A stretch of 9,458 nucleotides of DNA from Desulfobulbaceae bacterium UBA2213 (lineage in GTDB: Bacteria > Desulfobacterota > Desulfobulbia > Desulfobulbales > Desulfocapsaceae). Under the pieces are notes generated by a model, which was not told the DNA's origin, searched no databases, and saw nothing but the letters and a program-made list of their open reading frames with translations. A program made the position numbers and the translations under genes. Positions within the stretch are counted from its first letter, which is position 1, and every line of letters begins with the position of its first letter. Positions 5,857 to 9,458 of this stretch are shown here, in pieces. Location of the stretch: positions 1,236 to 10,693 of the forward strand of contig DCUN01000118.1 in NCBI GenBank assembly GCA_002327225.1, given 5' to 3'.

Positions 5857-8211
5857 TCACTGAAACCAGCCGCGGATCGAGTTCAAGACCTCAGGGACCT
5901 TTTTCTCCCACGTCTCAACGCCTGCGGGAGAGGATGAGGGTGACGCCGGGGCAGCGCCTGCTGGTAAGGTTCCTGCCGCAAAGGGCAAGAGTGCATTGTC
6001 ACGGGAAGGAGCATGAGAACGGCCATAGATTCCCGCATCCACCCTGGCCCATTGAATCCCTTCCGGCTCCAGCAGTTCCAGAGGCTGCGGATGAAGAGAC
6101 TGCATGATCTTGCCCCATACCACCATGGCGCCACTCGATCCGGTCAGCACGGTCGGTTTGTTATCGTCACGGCCAATCCAGACAATTGCCAGCCGATCAC
6201 CGGTAAAGCCTGCAAACCAACTGTCCCGCAGTTCATCCGTGGTCCCGGTTTTACCGGCAGCCTGTACCGTTGCAGGGATATAAGTGAGAAGCGATCTGCC
6301 GGTCCCATGAGCCACAACCCGCTGCAGGGCCGTATTGAGCAGGAATATCGTTTCAGGCGGAAAACGCTGTTCCACGGTCAGGCCAAAACGCTGGACAACC
6401 TTATTCTCGAGAGTCAGCACACTGCCGATCACCCGCTGCGGCTGATAGAAACCACCCGTGGCAAAGAGTTGATAGATCTGGGCCACCTCAAGAGGCGACA
6501 TGGCGGCCGTTCCCAGCAGAAAGGAAGGGTAGGGTTGAAATTCCCGATTTATCCCCATCCGCTTGAGATTATCCACCACCTTTTCCACCCCGACATCCAT
6601 CCCGATCCTGATGGTGGCCAGATTATAGGAATTGGCCAGCGCCTCATGAAAGGGCACCAGCCCATGTTCTTTTTTATCATAATTGGCCGGACGCCAGGCC
6701 TTGCTTCCGGCAGCGGTAACGGTCAAGGACACATCCTGCACCGGGCTTGCCAGGCTGTAGCCGTTGGCAAGCGCCGTCAAATAAACGACCGGTTTGATGA
6801 GCGAACCGATGGGGCGCTGAGCATCGAGTGCCCGATTAAAACCGGGCTGCAAGGCGTTGCGGCCGCCAGCCACTGCCAGGATTTCCCCGCCCTCTCGGCT
6901 GCTGACCACCACCGCCCCTTCAAGGCCGCTGCTGCCGGTCCTTTTTTCCAGGCTCGAAAGTGTTTCCCCCAGATGCCTCTCCACCCGCATCTGCACCTGT
7001 GGGTCAAGGGTGGTGAGGATCTTCAAACCATTTGAGGTGAGATCCTCTTCATGATACTCCTCTCCCAGCTGACGGCGCACCAGATCGAGAAAGGCGGGAT
7101 ACCGGTTAAAGGCGCTCTGCACCGCACCCGTCATCTCCAACTTTGCCTCTTTCGCCAGGGCATGCGTCTCCGCAGAGATCACCCCTTCAGAGAGCATCAG
7201 ATCGAGCACCACCTGCCGGCGCAGGAGACAGCGCTCCACATGCCGGCGCGGATCATAATAGGATGGCCCCTTGATCATCCCCACCATCATGGCCATCTGG
7301 GCGACAGAAAGATCCTTCATCTCACGGCGGAAATAAAACTGACTGGCCAGCCCGAAACCATGCACCGCCCGTCCCCGGTCCTGCCCGAGAAAGATCTCGT
7401 TGACATAGGCGGTCAGAATCTCGTCCTTGCTGTAATGGACCTCCAGCAGCTGGGCCATGATCACCTCATTGAACTTGCGCTGCAGGGTGCGCTCATTATT
7501 GAGGAAAAAATTCTTCACCAGCTGCTGGGTCAGGGTACTGCCGCCCTGCACGGTCTTTCCGGCACGGACATTGGCAAGCATGGCCCGCAGGATTCCCAGT
7601 GGATCAACACCGAAATGGGTATAAAAATGTTGATCCTCCACCGCCAGAAGGGTCTTGACCAGGAGATCGGGGAGTTCTTCCCGGCTGTAGACAATCCGGT
7701 CTTCATTCTCCAAGGGATGAAAACTGCCGATACGAACCGGATCAAGACGCGCCAGAGAAATCTCGGCACCGGTTTCTGTCGCGGATATCTTTCTGACCAC
7801 GGAACCGGAAAATTCCACTGTTAAGCGGGCCGATTTTTCCAGACCGTCAGCAAAGGAAAAATCCCTGGTCACCAGATGCATGACATTTCCTGCAAGGTCA
7901 TAGCCGCCCGGATCTTTCGCTGCCTTGTCCCGACGATAGCCGGCAAGCTGCAGCTCATCGGCAAGCATGGAAGCCGTAAAGGGAAGATCCGGATACAGCT
8001 CCAGGGGACGCGAATAGACCACAGCAGGTAAGGCCCAGCGCTTACCGTCAAACTTCTGACGGATCACCTTGTCCAGATAGGTGACATACAGCCCGAGGGC
8101 AACGAAGATAAGAAGCACAACCGGTACCGCGAGCTTGAGCAGAGGCCACCGCCGCGGCCTGCTTTTCAGGCGCTTCGTCTTTTTCGGAATTATCTTTCTT
8201 TTCTCAGACAA
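5857..8211 (-). CDS. mrcB: Bifunctional penicillin-binding protein 1b (glycosyltransferase/transpeptidase)
   Basis: This class A PBP polymerises lipid II into glycan strands and cross-links them on the periplasmic side of the inner membrane. The 784 residues run: a short basic cytoplasmic tail (1-22); one membrane helix (about 24-44); a UB2H domain (about 68-155), which marks the PBP1b rather than PBP1a type; the GT51 glycosyltransferase with EDQHFYTHFG at 192-201 (catalytic E192) and QGGSTLTQQLVKN at 222-234; and the transpeptidase with S470-L-I-K473 (nucleophile S470), SYN at 528-530 and KTGT at 654-657. The tail after about 735 is rich in A, P and S. All catalytic motifs are intact. The start is TTG 8211: an in-frame TGA lies two codons upstream, and no later start would keep the membrane anchor. 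A GTGGTGA element precedes it. The stop is followed 35 nt later by the lipoprotein start, suggesting one operon. Confidence 0.95.
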   Translation of the reverse strand: MSEKRKIIPKKTKRLKSRPRRWPLLKLAVPVVLLIFVALGLYVTYLDKVIRQKFDGKRWALPAVVYSRPLELYPDLPFTASMLADELQLAGYRRDKAAKDPGGYDLAGNVMHLVTRDFSFADGLEKSARLTVEFSGSVVRKISATETGAEISLARLDPVRIGSFHPLENEDRIVYSREELPDLLVKTLLAVEDQHFYTHFGVDPLGILRAMLANVRAGKTVQGGSTLTQQLVKNFFLNNERTLQRKFNEVIMAQLLEVHYSKDEILTAYVNEIFLGQDRGRAVHGFGLASQFYFRREMKDLSVAQMAMMVGMIKGPSYYDPRRHVERCLLRRQVVLDLMLSEGVISAETHALAKEAKLEMTGAVQSAFNRYPAFLDLVRRQLGEEYHEEDLTSNGLKILTTLDPQVQMRVERHLGETLSSLEKRTGSSGLEGAVVVSSREGGEILAVAGGRNALQPGFNRALDAQRPIGSLIKPVVYLTALANGYSLASPVQDVSLTVTAAGSKAWRPANYDKKEHGLVPFHEALANSYNLATIRIGMDVGVEKVVDNLKRMGINREFQPYPSFLLGTAAMSPLEVAQIYQLFATGGFYQPQRVIGSVLTLENKVVQRFGLTVEQRFPPETIFLLNTALQRVVAHGTGRSLLTYIPATVQAAGKTGTTDELRDSWFAGFTGDRLAIVWIGRDDNKPTVLTGSSGAMVVWGKIMQSLHPQPLELLEPEGIQWARVDAGIYGRSHAPSRDNALLPFAAGTLPAGAAPASPSSSPAGVETWEKKVPEVLNSIRGWFQ

Positions 8212-8219
8212 GATTCAAG

Positions 8220-8226
8220 TCACCAC
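8220..8226 (-). promoter_or_regulatory. Likely ribosome-binding site for the TTG start of mrcB
   Basis: GTGGTGA on the minus strand differs by one base from GAGGTGA, a part of the sequence complementary to the 16S rRNA 3' end. It lies eight bases before TTG 8211. It supports the TTG as the start, since the frame is closed by a TGA just upstream and has no ATG or GTG ahead of the membrane helix. Confidence 0.5.
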
Positions 8227-8344
8227 TCAACAGAAAAGACCAGGAAGCTCAGCGCCTGCCGCTGGACAGAAACGGATACCGCAACAGAGCAGATTCATGA
8301 GCCGGATGTTGGATTTTGGTTAAAAGTTCAGTTTATTATTTATT

Positions 8345-8373
8345 TTGACTTTCAATATTCCATCACATACTAT
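8345..8373 (+). promoter_or_regulatory. Sigma-70-type promoter for the mrr gene
   Basis: TTGACT (8345-8350, five of six to consensus) is followed after exactly 17 bases by TACTAT (8368-8373, four of six) in an AT-rich stretch. Transcription would begin near 8380, giving a leader of about 110 nt before the mrr ATG. That leader contains the inverted repeat at 8412-8458. This is the best-spaced promoter match I see in the window; activity is inferred. Confidence 0.6.
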
Positions 8374-8395
8374 CGTGAGATACGTAAAACAACAA
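8367..8395 (-). promoter_or_regulatory. Weak candidate promoter towards mrcB, overlapping the mrr promoter
   Basis: On the minus strand TTGTTG (8390-8395, three of six to consensus) is followed after 17 bases by TAGTAT (8367-8372, four of six). Its -10 box would overlap the mrr -10 box, so the two promoters would face each other and could not be occupied together. The mrcB leader would be about 150 nt. The -35 match is poor and the true mrcB promoter may lie elsewhere in the region. Confidence 0.28.
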
Positions 8396-8411
8396 CTAGA
8401 GAAAAGAAATC

Positions 8412-8458
8412 AATAGACAGAATCTGCATAGCACCGATATTGGCGGATTCTGTCTATT
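8412..8458. repeat. Inverted repeat with 16-bp arms (hairpin) in the mrr leader
   Basis: The left arm 8412-8427 and right arm 8443-8458 pair over 16 positions with a single G-T wobble; the outer 13 bases (AATAGACAGAATC and its complement) are perfect. The loop is 15 nt. No U-run follows on the plus strand, so it is not a standard terminator for rightward transcription. On the minus strand a T-rich but broken run follows. It could be a leader RNA structure, an operator for a dimeric repressor, or the trace of a mobile or insertion boundary. No second copy of the arms occurs elsewhere in the window that I could see. Confidence 0.8.
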
Positions 8459-8491
8459 ACACTGATAAGGCCTCTCAATTAGCGGCATCCC

Positions 8492-9412
8492 ATGGCAAAG
8501 CGCAAAAACACCGACGGCACCAAGTTCCTCCGCTACTTCGGTCCACTTCTTAGCGCGCTTCGGACGCTGGGCGGTTCAGGCAGTCCTGACGAAGTAGTCG
8601 AGCAGATTGCAACCGACATGGCACTCACGGACGAGGAGCAAAACGAGCTAGTTCCCTCCGGTGGGTCCAGGCTGAAGACCAACGTTGCCTGGGCACGCTT
8701 CTACCTCGTCCGGGAAGGTCTCCTTGACTCATCAAAGCGCGGCGTATGGAGCCTCACAGAAAAGGGCCGCGCTACCCAACTCACAGTAGACCAAGCAGAT
8801 GAGATTTTCTCTCGCTGGGTCAAAGTCTTCGACGAACAGCGGAAGAATCGCGAAAGTGTCGAAGAACCGATTGCAGAGCAAGTGGCCGAAGGGAGCGGCG
8901 CCACCTCGAATGACTACCGATCGGAAACGCTGGAATTATTACTCTCGTTGCCGCCGTCAGGGTTTGAACGGCTGTCCCAGAGAATCTTGCGTGAGGCTGG
9001 GTTCACGCAAGTGGCGGTCACCGGACAAAGTGGCGATGGTGGAATTGACGGTTACGGTACTCTTCAAATCAATCCCCTAGTCAGCTTCAAGGTGCTCTTT
9101 CAGTGCAAGCGATATGCGAAATCCGTCTCGCCGTCGCAAGTTCGAGACTTTCGTGGCGCAATGGCAGGCCGCGCTGACAAAGGAATCATCATTACAACCG
9201 GCACATTCACGGCCGAGGCACGACGTGAAGCCTCCCGCGACGGAGTACCACCGATTGAACTGATTGATGGCGAGAAATTGATCTCGATGCTAGAAAGCCT
9301 AGAACTTGGACTACGGCCCATAAAAACATACGAACTGGATCACACGTTTTTTGGCGAGTTCAGAGAGGCCAACCTTACGATAGGCAGTGACCGAATCTAT
9401 TCACACCCGTAA
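8492..9412 (+). CDS. mrr: Mrr-family type IV restriction endonuclease
   Basis: Mrr enzymes cut DNA carrying foreign methylation and need no partner methyltransferase. The 306-residue protein has an N-terminal winged-helix Mrr_N-like domain (about 10-95, with VAWARFYLVREGLLDSSKRG at 65-84 and WSLTEKG at 86-92). A charged linker (about 100-145) follows, then the Mrr catalytic domain (about 150-270). The PD-(D/E)xK nuclease core is visible: GFERLSQRILREAGF at 157-171, GDGGIDGYG at 181-189 with likely metal-binding D186, and FQCKRY at 203-208 with Q204 and K206. ITTGTFTAEARREA at 234-247 is also typical. No key residue is missing. ATG 8492 is the first start after an in-frame TAG; its Shine-Dalgarno is weak. 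The gene diverges from the core block and is followed within 14 nt by another gene. A role in defence is known for the family and inferred here. Confidence 0.92.
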   Translation: MAKRKNTDGTKFLRYFGPLLSALRTLGGSGSPDEVVEQIATDMALTDEEQNELVPSGGSRLKTNVAWARFYLVREGLLDSSKRGVWSLTEKGRATQLTVDQADEIFSRWVKVFDEQRKNRESVEEPIAEQVAEGSGATSNDYRSETLELLLSLPPSGFERLSQRILREAGFTQVAVTGQSGDGGIDGYGTLQINPLVSFKVLFQCKRYAKSVSPSQVRDFRGAMAGRADKGIIITTGTFTAEARREASRDGVPPIELIDGEKLISMLESLELGLRPIKTYELDHTFFGEFREANLTIGSDRIYSHP

Positions 9413-9416
9413 GGAG
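9411..9416 (+). promoter_or_regulatory. Shine-Dalgarno for the gene after mrr, overlapping the mrr stop
   Basis: AAGGAG overlaps the last two bases of the mrr TAA stop and lies ten bases before ATG 9427. It suggests translation of the downstream gene from the same mRNA as mrr. A competing ATG at 9417 abuts the element with no spacing and is in another frame, so it is unlikely to be the start. Confidence 0.6.
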
Positions 9417-9426
9417 ATGTTCTGCA

Positions 9427-9458
9427 ATGGATATTCCACGGATCTTCAACATCACCGA
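9427..9458 (+). CDS. Start of a downstream gene, possibly a SAM-dependent methyltransferase (runs off right edge)
   Basis: Only ten full codons are present, giving MDIPRIFNIT. The upstream AAGGAG and the 14-nt distance from the mrr stop support a real, co-transcribed gene. The opening peptide resembles, from memory, the start of a family of class I SAM-dependent methyltransferases of the small-molecule type (MDIPRIF followed by a SAHRIHNP-like motif). That second motif would lie outside the window, so the assignment is tentative. If correct it would not obviously be a DNA-modification partner of Mrr. Confidence 0.45.
   Translation, partial: MDIPRIFNIT

Noticed and set aside
6013..7824. Two long open frames (340 and 257 codons) on the plus strand opposite mrcB
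   Set aside because: They lie wholly antisense to a PBP1b gene with all catalytic motifs intact. Their translations are rich in H, R and P with no family resemblance, as expected from reading a GC-rich gene backwards.
8250..8264. CAGCG-CCTGC-CGCTG small stem upstream of mrcB as a terminator
   Set aside because: Only five base pairs and no U-run on either strand; too weak to call.
8227..8298. 23-codon possible leader peptide upstream of mrcB on the minus strand
   Set aside because: No Shine-Dalgarno precedes its ATG and the peptide has no regulatory codon pattern that I can see.
8412..8458. Reading the inverted repeat as an integron attC site or a transposon end
   Set aside because: It lacks the GTTAGGC-type core sites of attC. 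No integrase, transposase or target-site duplication is visible, so only a plain inverted repeat is reported.
8492..9412. A complete restriction-modification system
   Set aside because: No DNA methyltransferase or specificity subunit is in the window, and Mrr-type enzymes are modification-dependent and act alone; the partial downstream gene is not shown to modify DNA.

Overview
The window looks like a chromosomal segment of a Gram-negative proteobacterium or relative. The evidence is an outer-membrane-type lipoprotein beside a PBP1b with a UB2H domain, a dnaG-rpoD pair and a DprA of ordinary length. From the general look of DnaG and RpoD I lean towards the Desulfobacterota (former Deltaproteobacteria, perhaps Desulfobulbales). 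That placement is an impression, not a search result.

Positions 1-8211 are one co-directional block on the minus strand. In transcription order it holds mrcB (bifunctional peptidoglycan synthase PBP1b, TTG start), a lipoprotein with a proline-rich linker and TPR-like repeats, dnaG (primase), rpoD (primary sigma factor), dprA (ssDNA/RecA loader) and the first codons of rpe (ribulose-phosphate 3-epimerase), which runs off the left edge. dnaG-rpoD is the core of the macromolecular synthesis operon. Here rpsU is not next to dnaG; a cell-wall module sits there instead. rpoD has a good candidate promoter of its own in the dnaG-rpoD gap. The lipoprotein beside a UB2H-bearing PBP1b has the layout of the LpoP class of PBP1b activators and is the most functionally suggestive pairing in the window.

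Positions 8212-8491 form an AT-rich divergent intergenic region. It holds a well-spaced sigma70-type promoter reading right, a weaker face-to-face candidate reading left towards mrcB, and a 16-bp-arm inverted repeat that would form a hairpin in the leader of the rightward transcript.

Positions 8492-9458 on the plus strand are accessory in character: an Mrr-type restriction endonuclease (winged-helix N-terminus plus PD-(D/E)xK domain), followed 14 nt later by the first ten codons of another gene, possibly a SAM-dependent methyltransferase, that runs off the right edge. Most of the window is ordinary core genome. The points worth a second look are the putative PBP1b activator, the unusual RpoD N-terminus and cysteine content, and the mrr leader hairpin. 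I found no tRNA, rRNA, CRISPR array or insertion sequence.
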